From contig JAFXNC010000043.1 in the NCBI GenBank assembly GCA_017529875.1, positions 99,936-163,935 on the forward strand: DNA of 64,000 bases, read 5' to 3'. This document shows, piece after piece, positions 40,201 to 47,610 of this stretch (positions are counted from its first letter, which is position 1; each line of letters begins with the position of its first letter). The notes below the pieces were generated by a model, which saw nothing but the letters and a program-made list of their open reading frames with translations, had not been told where the DNA came from and did not search any database. The position numbers were made by a program, and so were the translations under genes. This stretch comes from Ruminococcus sp. (GTDB lineage Bacteria; Bacillota; Clostridia; Oscillospirales; Ruminococcaceae).

Positions 40201-40316
40201 CTGATGTGTGCCATGGCTCCCCTGCCCTCCTGGGCGATTATCTCCTCGGGGGTACGGTCGGAGGGGCAGCCTGCGTTTGAGGTTATGGCTTTTTTGATAA
40301 GCTCATGTTCATTCAC
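37257..40316 (-). CDS. Large single-pass membrane protein, presumed partner of the ECF sigma factor
   Basis: A 1019-residue protein with a short cytoplasmic N-terminus (1-42), one membrane helix (about 43-63; RFITVTAAAAVALSACVLMF) and a ~950-residue extracytoplasmic region. No catalytic domain is recognised; LNDDNNPEVIVEYC is FG-GAP/EF-like and much of the rest has a beta-rich, Ser/Asp-rich look. The start overlaps the stop of the ECF sigma gene by four bases, the usual arrangement for anti-sigma factors, and the N-terminus HELIKKAITSNAGCPSDRTPEEIIA could contact sigma. Sequence-level anti-sigma motifs (ZAS) are absent, so this role is inferred from position and topology. Confidence 0.72.
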   Translation of the reverse strand: MNEHELIKKAITSNAGCPSDRTPEEIIAQEGRGAMAHIRKRRFRFITVTAAAAVALSACVLMFKRLAEYKPDPGREISSSQEDSSSYVDTGDIIKLCDFTGTTGEKGVDLDREPANLPGYHVLIGDHSVTVTRRNGSSDGTFSLIGAQECRCVIKVYTANVTGGDLADVCIEAKPSYDSDRSAVYVFDIENDKKYSYYVPGLYSCVLKDESGKLLIGSRSGGSGDYEWSDAKNNAPAAYTEAVSAHLETSLTQLSRECSTGSIYYQFGQFGIVDLGGSVYRSETSTLYADLTDISTECEPMLSRLAQWLSEGKLTLSATPCSINGPTFTVEDSDDIINIGFNKTVEGEGTVTIGNIGIISRSYGNYCVFVETYEEECVGADESPSGKGRIPHCYLFDLSRDALEDISSLMTRTAAKDTSVHRDYYCPDISSLGISSPADRMIVPINGDYAVSYHFETDGDILYLVVDSVQLPEGVELTGGKLWVGSNEDGTALSIDADSLPGIIGERSRVPFKSTVKSILVQSGLTFTGGNSTVITHEYSIGGSRTDRAYTVLADFSGKQAVTRLSDGSQIRFDRYLDAFPGRRISITDSSVTAGDTTVASGRQISRVLASDLNDDNNPEVIVEYCVSDPGTESSVSVCDLSDGSLTELPAGCVLDASGANLMTRIYGSENSRSTLLKYSIPEWNERLVLEHFRAYAETLDEKYGSDPGSAEYWLALMEPYTDEEGCRCLETVQQVEGRCYELHDIMSAIISAIDSGSCDVFGLDEAEQIGSKYQTAVSEYNYDSPVSYAVAPREGTMQVLIRYLPGLKQYVLSGWINEMGQYFLLLPQSVNSTLDFMLPENLSMQSIEREGAENGREIIDAEDYKNKEYSFTTLQDHYSFSFVLDAQGEKGSLTIKDIKTAEGVSVEQYEIEVRSEVETADEYNDTLLYSGEIKNGTYSFDIKFGHDPVKAEQLPSMTVSVNLTLRLPDGSTREITRAVMYNKYVDEYTGTDDLGLLVNQNSDDGSAVMVKHYYYTGE

Positions 40317-40852
40317 AGCATTTCCCTCCTTTTGTAGCTTCTTCTGATGCGTTCAAGGGCACGGTAAAGGCGACCCTTAGCGGCGCTCTCGGTCATGCCC
40401 AGCTCTCTTGCTGCCATGCTCAGTGGCATATCCAGCACATAGTACATATAGACTATCCTCTGCACGTCGGCGGGCATGGAGCTTATGGCTTCAAATATCT
40501 CGTCGCAGAGGGCTCTGTCGGCGATGAGTGTCTCCACGTCCACCACCTCGTCAGCGCTGAAATGGGACTTCCTGTCGGACATCCTCATGAGCCCGCTGCT
40601 GATCTGTGAACGGAGCTTGGTCAGCACGCCGTAGTACCTTGAAAGGCTTTTCTTGGCGGCGTTTATGACGAAGGCCTCCTCATTTTCGATGGGCTCGGTC
40701 ATGTTGCAGACCGAGCGGTACACGCTGAGAAAGGTGTCCTGAAAAATATCGTCGATATCCGCGATAGCGAGGCATTTTGAAGTGATATACCTCAGCGCGG
40801 CAGTTTTGGTGCGCTGATATATCTGCTCAAAAATGAGCTTTGGCTCGTCCAT
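40313..40852 (-). CDS. ECF-type RNA polymerase sigma factor
   Basis: A 179-residue sigma-70 family ECF factor with region 2 (about 12-80; YITSKCLAIADIDDIFQDTFLSVYRSV, FVINAAKKSLSRYY) and region 4 (about 118-175; MPADVQRIVYMYYVLDMPLSMAARELGMTESAAKGRLYRALERIRRSY). ATG at 40852 follows AAAGGAG. The large membrane protein encoded by the overlapping downstream gene probably controls it. It resembles in layout the fused sigma-membrane protein at 30.2 kb, as if the two genes there were joined. Confidence 0.92.
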   Translation of the reverse strand: MDEPKLIFEQIYQRTKTAALRYITSKCLAIADIDDIFQDTFLSVYRSVCNMTEPIENEEAFVINAAKKSLSRYYGVLTKLRSQISSGLMRMSDRKSHFSADEVVDVETLIADRALCDEIFEAISSMPADVQRIVYMYYVLDMPLSMAARELGMTESAAKGRLYRALERIRRSYKRREML

Positions 40853-40902
40853 AGCCGCGCTCTCCTTTCCTTTTACTTCCGGGGATCGGTGGTTTCATAT
40901 AT

Positions 40903-40930
40903 GTAGTTGCAGCGACTGCGGGAAAAGTTA
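40903..40930 (-). promoter_or_regulatory. Possible ECF autopromoter
   Basis: Minus strand TAACTT (40930-40925), 16-bp spacer, AACTAC (40908-40903). The -35 resembles the candidate ECF promoter at 30047; the -10 is weaker. Confidence 0.25.
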
Positions 40931-41000
40931 TCACGAATTATTGAACGTTTTGTTAATATTTCGCGTCCCGCGCCGCGGCATACTGTCCCGATTACAGCTT

Positions 41001-41035
41001 AGCGGGGGCACCGGGATCGATGCCCCCGCTTTGTT
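41001..41035. terminator. Hairpin between the dockerin gene and the sigma operon
   Basis: Perfect 10-bp stem AGCGGGGGCA / TGCCCCCGCT with a 10-nt loop. The T-tract (TTTGTTG) is on the plus side. It is located 33 bp after the stop of the minus-strand dockerin gene. Confidence 0.6.
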
Positions 41036-41067
41036 GCGGTATGTAAGTTTGCAGCTTTTCGGCAACG

Positions 41068-42171
41068 TCAGGACGCAGTCAGCAGCATCTTCTGCAAAAG
41101 CGCGTAGTCCCTCATGTTGACCTTTCCGTCGTCGTTGAGGTCAGAGTTCACCATGTTGATCTCTATGCTGTTGTCAAGCAGATACCTTTGCAGCAGCGCG
41201 TAGTCCCTCATGTTCACCCTGTCGTTGCCGTCGGTGTCGCCAGGCATGGGCGGCTTGTAGTCCTCCTCCGGCACCTCAGGCAGCTCATAGAGGAACCCTA
41301 ATCCCACGCCCTCCGAAGAATCCGGCGTGTGCAGACGGTCAAAGAAGTTGGTCCCCCGGGCAATAAAGTCCCTCGTCCTCGCGGTATCGTCCCAGGTGAC
41401 GTCGTAGCAGTAGTAGTTTCCGTCGTCCAGCTTCACCATGTTCCAAGCATGGTCGCCGCCGTTGCCCGTGCCGCTGACGAAGACGTTCTCCACGCCTTTC
41501 AGATTCAGCAGCAGCTGAAACAGCCGCGAGTAGGATTCGCAGACCCCTGACTGCCGGTCGATGATCCCAAGGATGCTGTGTGCGATCAGGCTGTCATCGA
41601 CGGTGCCGTCCTCAGATCTGGCATACTCGGCCTCATTGACTATGGCGTCGTGAAAGGCCAGCGTGACGTCGTAGGGCTTGCTCACGTCCTCTACCATGTC
41701 CATTTTTTCGGACACATAGTTGAGGATCTCCGCCTGATAGTTCTGCCTTGTCTCTCCCTTGACGAACTCTTCGTCCAGCTTGAGATACAGGGTGGTCGAT
41801 GAAGCCAGACAGTTGAAGGAAATGAAATAGAACAGCGGATTGTCGTTCCTGAAAGTGAAGTAGACCTCCATAGCCTCGGTGCCGTTCAGCCCCAGGTCAT
41901 TGAAGGGCACTTCCTCAAAGTACCGCCTGCCCTGGATGATTTTTTCGCAGTCCTCGGTGTTGAACCAGAAGTTGTACATGGCGATGTAGATCCGGTCATA
42001 GAGGGCCTGCCTCGCCTCGGGGTTGCTGCGCTTGGTCATGTCCTGATAGCCGTAGCCCTGGGACGCCAGCGCGGGCAGCTCGGTCTCGTCGAAGTCCCAG
42101 GCGGCAGCCTGTACAGCCGCCGAGAGCATCATCATGACCGCAGCCGCAAGACTGATGATCCGTTTTTTCAT
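41068..42171 (-). CDS. Secreted transglutaminase-like protein with dockerin
   Basis: A 367-residue exported protein. A signal peptide (1-24; ends AAVQAAAW) is followed by a transglutaminase/protease-like core with a Cys-His-Asp triad: SGVCESYSRLF (Cys near 212), GDHAWNMVKL (His near 243) and YDVTWDD (Asp near 258). A C-terminal type I dockerin (about 305-367) has two F-hand repeats, DTDGNDRVNMRDYALLQRYL and DLNDDGKVNMRDYALLQKML. The dockerin should attach it to a cohesin scaffold, two candidates for which are encoded just upstream. The enzyme may be a cysteine protease rather than a cross-linker. A likely SD with ATG at 42171. Confidence 0.9.
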   Translation of the reverse strand: MKKRIISLAAAVMMMLSAAVQAAAWDFDETELPALASQGYGYQDMTKRSNPEARQALYDRIYIAMYNFWFNTEDCEKIIQGRRYFEEVPFNDLGLNGTEAMEVYFTFRNDNPLFYFISFNCLASSTTLYLKLDEEFVKGETRQNYQAEILNYVSEKMDMVEDVSKPYDVTLAFHDAIVNEAEYARSEDGTVDDSLIAHSILGIIDRQSGVCESYSRLFQLLLNLKGVENVFVSGTGNGGDHAWNMVKLDDGNYYCYDVTWDDTARTRDFIARGTNFFDRLHTPDSSEGVGLGFLYELPEVPEEDYKPPMPGDTDGNDRVNMRDYALLQRYLLDNSIEINMVNSDLNDDGKVNMRDYALLQKMLLTAS

Positions 42172-42190
42172 AACAGAGATACCCCCTTAC

Positions 42191-42607
42191 TCAGACGACG
42201 CGCTCCATCTCGTACTCGCCCTTGGCGGTACCCTCGCCGCCGATCAGCTTGAGCTTGCCGTCAACTATCTCATAGGTGTATTCGGCGTCATGCACCTCCG
42301 GGCGCTCGTAGTCTATTTTCAGAGAGCTGCCTTCAAGGGTGAAGGTGTATTTGTAGGTGTAGTTTTCAACGGTCATGCCGCCGGTCATATCGTTTTTGAA
42401 GCTGTACTTCGTGCCGTCCTTGTAGCGCCAGGTGCCGGCGAGCTGACCGATCTTGCTCGTCGAAGAAGCGGTGGTCTCGCGCTTTGAAAGCGGCGACCCT
42501 GAGGAACCGCTCCCCTCGTTGCCGAAGACCAAGAACGCCACTCCCACGCCCACGGCGATCAGCGCCAGCAGCAGGATAAGTATAGCTATCTTAGTATTCT
42601 TACTCAT
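42191..42607 (-). CDS. Small membrane-anchored protein with lipocalin-like domain
   Basis: A 138-residue protein. One N-terminal membrane helix (about 5-28; AILILLLALIAVGVGVAFLVFG), a short Ser-rich linker and a ~85-residue beta-rich domain (LAGTWRYKDGTKYSFKND...TYEIVDGKLKLIGG) like the small lipocalin-like domains common in clostridial surface proteins. Function unknown. ATG at 42607 is preferred to an upstream in-frame codon because GGAAGGT lies about nine bases before it. Confidence 0.72.
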   Translation of the reverse strand: MSKNTKIAILILLLALIAVGVGVAFLVFGNEGSGSSGSPLSKRETTASSTSKIGQLAGTWRYKDGTKYSFKNDMTGGMTVENYTYKYTFTLEGSSLKIDYERPEVHDAEYTYEIVDGKLKLIGGEGTAKGEYEMERVV

Positions 42608-42623
42608 AACAGTTTTACCTTCC

Positions 42624-42655
42624 AAAAAAGGGCAGCAAATGAATTGCTGCCCTTT
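42624..42655 (-). terminator. Terminator of the large cohesin gene
   Basis: Minus strand AAAGGGCAGCAA / TTGCTGCCCTTT with a 4-nt loop and TTTTTT. It lies just after the stop of the 42675-44909 gene. Confidence 0.9.
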
Positions 42656-42674
42656 ATGATCTTAAGCCTTTAGC

Positions 42675-44909
42675 TTACTTTCTCTTTTTTGCAACCATCA
42701 GTCCGGCAAGACCAAGTACAGTTGCTACCGCGAATGCGGAGGCTGCTGCGCCGGTGCTGGGGTTGGTGCCGCCGCCCTGCTTGCCGGTGTCGGAGGGCTT
42801 GCTGCTGCTGTCGTCAGTGGGAGCTGCGGAGGAAGAATCCTCGGGCTCGCTGGTCTCAGGCTCGCTGCTGTCCTCGGGCTCGCTGGTCTCAGGCTCGCTG
42901 CTGTCCTCAGGCTCGCTGGTCTCGGGCTCGCTGCTGTCCTCAGGCTCGAGAGCGGGGATGATCTCCTCCTCTTCGTAGCCGCAGATCTCGCAAGCTCTGG
43001 TCTTGAGGCCGTCCTTGCCAACTTCGTTCTCAACAACTACTGTCCAATCGCCGAAGGTGTGCTCAGCTTCGTCATTCTTAGCGCCGCACTCGCACTCGTG
43101 CCAATGGCCGGTCTCGTCGCTCTTCCACTCTTCGCCGAAGCTGTGAGGGAGCTTGGGAAGAACGGTCTCTTCCTCAGTGATAATGGTCTCAGCATTTTCA
43201 TCTGCGAAGAACAGACCGCAGTCTGCACAGTACCAGTACTCAATGTTGCCGTCCTCAAAGTGAGTAGGTTCCTTACGCTCAACGTGGTTCAGAACGTGCT
43301 CGTGAGGAGGAATAACCTCGCCTTCCTGGATCATCTGATTGCAGTCGAGGCAGTAGAGGTCGCCGGTGTAGCCGGCCTCGGTAGTGGTAGGAGCCTTAGC
43401 ATTTCTCAGCTCAGTCTCGCCCTTATGGTTGTTGGGATCGATCGCGCCGTATTCCTGACCGCAAACCTCGCAGACAGCCTTCTTGATGCAGGTAGCCTCT
43501 CCGCCGGAGTGGGGTGCCTCGTCAAGGATAGTGCCGCAGCCCAGTGTGCAGGTCTTCCAATGCTTGGCGTCGTCATAGGACCATTCCTCGGATGCTACAT
43601 GATCCAGAGCAGGGATGTTCATACCTTCAGCGATCTTAGCATTGCAGCTTGAGCAATAGGTGTCGCCGGTGTAGCCGGCCTCAGTGCAGGTAGCAGGCTT
43701 GTCGTCCTTGATATAGGTGCCGCCTACATGGTTGTGAGCGTCAACTTCGCCGTACTCAAAGGTCTCAGTGCCCTTCTCGCCGCATACGGAGCAGCTCTTG
43801 TAGTAAACAGCCTTATCTACACAGGTAGCAGCAGACTTGAGGTACTTGGCCTCAGTCTTCTCAGCGGAGAAGTCATGAGCAGTCTTTGCAAGCTTCTCAG
43901 CATCGGGAGTAGTAGCCTGGGTGCCTTCGGCATCCTTGAAGTACTTGTCGCAGGATGTGCAGTGGTAGTACTTGTTGTTACCCTCTTTTATGCAGGTAGG
44001 AGTTTCAGCGTCGATCGTCTCCATTGTGTGGGTATGAGCAACGCTTACTGCGACCTCAGCCTTGTAGCCGCCGTCGTTGGTCTCAACGGTAATGGTGCAG
44101 GTGCCCTCGCCCTTAGCAGTAACAACGCCGTCGTCGCTTACGGTAGCAACGCTGGTCTTGTCAGAGCTGTACTTAACACTCTTATCGGTAGCATTGTTGG
44201 GCAAAACGGTGGGAACGATGGTCACGGTGTCGCCAGCCTTAGCAAAGTCGATAGTTGTCGGAGCTACGGTGATACCGGAAACAGATACGGGAGCAGCAGT
44301 TACGGTAACGGTAGCGTTAACGAAGGTAGGATCTACCGGAATAAAGTTGTCGTCATCGCCGTTCTTGAAGAAGTTATCAAGGTCGATGGTAGTCTTGTCC
44401 GGGAATGCGAATGTGTAATCCTTGGGCTCAGCGTCGTCCTTGACCTTTACTTCAAGCTCCAAAACAGTATCGGGCTTGCCGTCCTTCCACCTGATATTGG
44501 AGGAAGTATCGGTTGTCATAGCGCGAATCGAGCCTGTGTTGATCCCGACAGTGGCAGTGGGGAAAAGATATTTTGTCTTGTATTGTGCCAGTATCTCGTC
44601 CTTTCTGTCATTGAAATCGTCGTCGTCCTCTCCTTCTTCCTTTTCGGGATAAACAGGAGATGCGCTCACGATCTCGAAAGCAGAATCATCAAACTCGAGG
44701 TCAAAAAGAAACGCAGCGAGATGAGCACTGCTATGATCGATAGACACAGTAACCATAAAGGTATCGCCGGTCTGGACCGATGCCGCGCTGGTCGAGGCGG
44801 TAAACTTACAGGTGAGAGGATCATCTGCCCACGATGTCAGGATCATGGTGTTAGAAGCCGCAAGCGCAGCAGCTACTGCAAGTGCAGCTACTTTCTTAGC
44901 TTTCTTCAT
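42675..44909 (-). CDS. Cell-wall-anchored cohesin protein with Ig-like and CxxC repeat domains
   Basis: A 744-residue surface protein. Signal peptide (1-28), then a cohesin domain (about 30-200; TGDTFMVTVSIDHSSAHLAAFLFDLEFDDSAFEIVSAS). A BIG2 Ig-like domain follows (about 210-290; SVKYSSDKTSVATVSDDGVVTAKGEGTCTITV is its core), then six or so CxxC-bearing repeats of about 50-70 residues (CTEAGYTGDTYCSSCNAKI; CIKEGNNKYYHCTSCDKYF), an EPEDSSEPETS repeat stalk, and a sorting signal: NPSTG, a hydrophobic helix and KKRK. It should therefore be linked to the cell wall by a sortase and display the cohesin for dockerin proteins. ATG at 44909 follows AAAGGAATGG. Confidence 0.87.
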   Translation of the reverse strand: MKKAKKVAALAVAAALAASNTMILTSWADDPLTCKFTASTSAASVQTGDTFMVTVSIDHSSAHLAAFLFDLEFDDSAFEIVSASPVYPEKEEGEDDDDFNDRKDEILAQYKTKYLFPTATVGINTGSIRAMTTDTSSNIRWKDGKPDTVLELEVKVKDDAEPKDYTFAFPDKTTIDLDNFFKNGDDDNFIPVDPTFVNATVTVTAAPVSVSGITVAPTTIDFAKAGDTVTIVPTVLPNNATDKSVKYSSDKTSVATVSDDGVVTAKGEGTCTITVETNDGGYKAEVAVSVAHTHTMETIDAETPTCIKEGNNKYYHCTSCDKYFKDAEGTQATTPDAEKLAKTAHDFSAEKTEAKYLKSAATCVDKAVYYKSCSVCGEKGTETFEYGEVDAHNHVGGTYIKDDKPATCTEAGYTGDTYCSSCNAKIAEGMNIPALDHVASEEWSYDDAKHWKTCTLGCGTILDEAPHSGGEATCIKKAVCEVCGQEYGAIDPNNHKGETELRNAKAPTTTEAGYTGDLYCLDCNQMIQEGEVIPPHEHVLNHVERKEPTHFEDGNIEYWYCADCGLFFADENAETIITEEETVLPKLPHSFGEEWKSDETGHWHECECGAKNDEAEHTFGDWTVVVENEVGKDGLKTRACEICGYEEEEIIPALEPEDSSEPETSEPEDSSEPETSEPEDSSEPETSEPEDSSSAAPTDDSSSKPSDTGKQGGGTNPSTGAAASAFAVATVLGLAGLMVAKKRK

Positions 44910-44985
44910 ATAATTTCCATTCCTTTCATTTATTTGTCTTCTGTCAAGTCTGCGCATGAGCATACTACGACAATTCAACAATTAA

Positions 44986-45014
44986 ATTCTATCACAATAT
45001 CATCACTTTGTCAA
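44986..45014 (-). promoter_or_regulatory. Promoter of the large cohesin gene
   Basis: Minus strand TTGACA (45014-45009), 17-bp spacer, TAGAAT (44991-44986). Confidence 0.8.
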
Positions 45015-45147
45015 GAGCAGAAAACGATTTTGTTGCCCCATTTATTAATGTATGTAATAATCAACAAATTTCGGCTTTATGATTTGTTCACTTTTCTTTA
45101 AATATATTAACTTACATCCGGGAAGGCTCGACAATAGCCAAACGTGC

Positions 45148-46149
45148 TTATTCTGCGCGTTTTTTCCGTATCACGATAGCCGCCGCAGTGCCTGCTGCCG
45201 CTGCCGCCAGGACGGCCCCGATGACTATGGGCGCAGCGCTGCTTTCCCCGGAGTTTTCCTCCTCGGATGATGCTGCCGCAGAGGTTTCTGAGGCGCTTTC
45301 AGAGGCGGTCTCCCCTGCCCCGGAGTTCTCTGACGAAGTGCTGTCGGCGGCCTCAGCTGATGATGACGCGCTGTCCCTGTCGTCGCTGTCAGCCGGGTCG
45401 GACTTGCTTTCCGCAGCACTTTCCTTTTCATCCGGCGAGCTGCTCTCCGCCGGGGCAGTGCTGTCCGCCGGAGCGGTGCTGTTCGTCGGCGCAGCCGCCT
45501 GAGAGCTGTCGGGAGCCGTGTCGGGGGTGCTGTCCGGCTGGGTGTCGGGAGTGCTTTCGGAGGGCTTGGGTTCAGGCTTGCTGTCGGCAGCGGAGCTGTC
45601 GGGCTTGGAGTCGGCCTTGCTGTCAGGTTTGCTGTCAGTCTTGCTGTCGGCTTTGCTGTCAGGCTTGCTGTCGGTCTTGCCGCCGGAGACGGTGACGGAG
45701 CCGTTTGCCGCCTTGAAATCCACGTTGTTGAAGTCCAGGTCGAACACGTCGTCCTCGTCAAAAGTAATGCTCAGAGGGTACTCGCCGGAGGCGTCTCCGC
45801 TGATCTCAAAGGTCAGCTCCGCCAGCACGGCGTCGCCCTTGAAGTTGCCGGCGCCGAGATCGGCCCACAGCACCACGAAGGGATCTGAGCCGGGATCTGA
45901 AACTGCTGCCGTCTCGAAATCCGCCGTCTTGCAGTCCGTGAGGGTGAGGGCGTCGGAGTCATAATCAACAGCTAACCGCAGCGAGATTATCCCGGGGCTG
46001 CTGTGAAGTCCCACCTCCACCTTGACCTTGTCCCCGGCCTTTCCCGAGGCGGAGGAAACATAGAACTCCCCCTGCCCCGCAGACAGCGCGGTCAGCGGCA
46101 GGGATGCAGCGAGGATCAGGGATGCGGCGAAGGATATAAATTTTTTCAT
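45148..46149 (-). CDS. Membrane-anchored cohesin protein with DSKPDSKADSK stalk
   Basis: A 333-residue surface protein: signal peptide (1-23), one cohesin domain (about 26-152; GKAGDKVKVEVGLHSSPGIISLRLAVDYDSDALTLTD, DFNNVDFKAANGSVTV), a low-complexity Ser/Asp/Pro/Lys then Ser/Ala/Glu stalk (about 157-300) and a C-terminal membrane helix (about 307-327) ending RKKRAE. There is no LPXTG-like motif, so it is probably held by the helix alone. ATG at 46149 follows GAGGAAG. It lies only 12 bp after the dockerin gene upstream, so the two are co-transcribed and the dockerin protein is a natural ligand. Confidence 0.87.
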   Translation of the reverse strand: MKKFISFAASLILAASLPLTALSAGQGEFYVSSASGKAGDKVKVEVGLHSSPGIISLRLAVDYDSDALTLTDCKTADFETAAVSDPGSDPFVVLWADLGAGNFKGDAVLAELTFEISGDASGEYPLSITFDEDDVFDLDFNNVDFKAANGSVTVSGGKTDSKPDSKADSKTDSKPDSKADSKPDSSAADSKPEPKPSESTPDTQPDSTPDTAPDSSQAAAPTNSTAPADSTAPAESSSPDEKESAAESKSDPADSDDRDSASSSAEAADSTSSENSGAGETASESASETSAAASSEEENSGESSAAPIVIGAVLAAAAAGTAAAIVIRKKRAE

Positions 46150-46161
46150 ATCAGCACTTCC

Positions 46162-47610
46162 TCATTTGGCTGCGGGCTTGAGCAGAAGCTTTTGCAGCAG
46201 CGCATAGTCTCTCATATTTACCTTTTTGTCGCCGTTGAGGTCAGCGGCGGCGGTGTTTATCCTGACCCCGGAGGGGTCAAGCAGATATCGTTGGAGCATG
46301 GCATAATCACGCATATTGACCTTGCCCTCGCCGGTGAGATCACCGGGGAGAAAGGGGGCGGTTATCTTGAAAGTACCTGTTATGGTTCCCTCATAATAGC
46401 CTTTGCCCGTTATTGTATAGTTTGCAGTTCCAACTGATACGTTGTTTGAGAACGTTACAGAGTAATCCTTGTCTTTGGTAAGCTGGTTTCCGTTGCACTT
46501 AACAGTGACGTTAGGAGAAACTGCTGTACCTGTATATGACGCATTATCTACGGAGACAGACATGTTCTCATCGGCAAAATCGGCATATATACTGTAATTC
46601 TTTTTAATTGTTCCAGTATAATTACCTTTTCCCGTAAATGTCATAGTGGCAATGCCTGGGGTTGTATTGTTTGTATAGGATATAGAATACGCTGTTGTAC
46701 TGGACAACTTCTTTCCATCCAGCGTCAAGTAGACATTTTGATTTCCTCCAAGATATAGCTTATCATAGAATCCAGAAATAGTGGCTTCAGACATATCTTT
46801 AGGAGTAATTTCAAAGGGTATATCTACCTCCCCATCAAAATATTCTCCCCATCCGTCAATGGTAATCGTTGCTGTTCCAGCATTTATATTATCGCTGTAG
46901 CCATAAGTGTAATCTGTGAAGTATTCCAGCTTTTTGCCGTTGAAATATATCGTAGGCTCAGGTCTGCAGCTTGTTCCGCTATATTCGTAGCTATAGCAAT
47001 CGAGCGTTATGGAAGCGTTAGCGATATCTGCATAACCTATATTGAATGTTGCCGAAGCTGTTCCTAATACATTGGTTCCATCACCTGTAACCGTAACGGT
47101 TCCCTTTCCCGGCTCTACGTTTTTATTGTATACTACCGTATAATATTTAGGAGAAACCAGTTTGCCGTTAGAATCCTTTACAGTTACAGCGGGCTTCAGT
47201 TCGGATCCTGTATAAGAAACATCATCTACACTTACAGTGCAGTCCTTCAGCTCTTTAACAGAGGCAGAATCTATAAGGACATACGGAACGTTATTTTCCT
47301 TGCAATACTGATAAACCTGACTCGTGGAATAGCAATATACGAGCTTGGGAACACCTATGCGGTAATCAAGGTTGCTCTCGTCTTCAACATAAAGTGTTAT
47401 AGAAGAACCAGAAAAAGCGCCTTCTTTTACAACAACAGTATCATCAATGTAAATTTCCTTTTCTAACGATGTGCATCCAGAAAGAGCCCCTTCACCATAT
47501 TCTTTAACATTTTCAAGATTAACATTTGAAAGCGAACCGCAATCATATAAGCAAGCATCCGGCAGCTTCGTTACATTTTTCCCAAGATGTACAGCTGTTA
47601 AGTTATACAT
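46162..47610 (-). CDS. LRR / Ig-like / dockerin part of a probably frameshifted surface protein
   Basis: A 482-codon frame without a signal peptide. It begins inside a BspA-type leucine-rich repeat (LTAVHLGKNVTKLPDACLYDCGSLSNVNLENV), has four Ig-like units of about 80 residues with the pattern YSDNINAGTATITIDGWGEY, YTNNTTPGIATMTFTGKGNY, FSNNVSVGTANYTITGKGYY, and ends in a type I dockerin (DLTGEGKVNMRDYAMLQRYL, DLNGDKKVNMRDYALLQKLL). The first ATG overlaps the stop of the upstream frame by eight bases. As written the product would not be exported; joined to 47603-48334 it would make one normal protein. Either a frameshift mutation, a sequencing error or frameshifting is involved. Confidence 0.75.
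   Translation of the reverse strand: MYNLTAVHLGKNVTKLPDACLYDCGSLSNVNLENVKEYGEGALSGCTSLEKEIYIDDTVVVKEGAFSGSSITLYVEDESNLDYRIGVPKLVYCYSTSQVYQYCKENNVPYVLIDSASVKELKDCTVSVDDVSYTGSELKPAVTVKDSNGKLVSPKYYTVVYNKNVEPGKGTVTVTGDGTNVLGTASATFNIGYADIANASITLDCYSYEYSGTSCRPEPTIYFNGKKLEYFTDYTYGYSDNINAGTATITIDGWGEYFDGEVDIPFEITPKDMSEATISGFYDKLYLGGNQNVYLTLDGKKLSSTTAYSISYTNNTTPGIATMTFTGKGNYTGTIKKNYSIYADFADENMSVSVDNASYTGTAVSPNVTVKCNGNQLTKDKDYSVTFSNNVSVGTANYTITGKGYYEGTITGTFKITAPFLPGDLTGEGKVNMRDYAMLQRYLLDPSGVRINTAAADLNGDKKVNMRDYALLQKLLLKPAAK

Noticed and set aside
42689..42978. Plus-strand frames opposite the EPEDSSEPETS stalk and the DSKPDSKADSK stalk
   Set aside because: They are low-complexity complements of the repeat stalks of the minus-strand surface genes.
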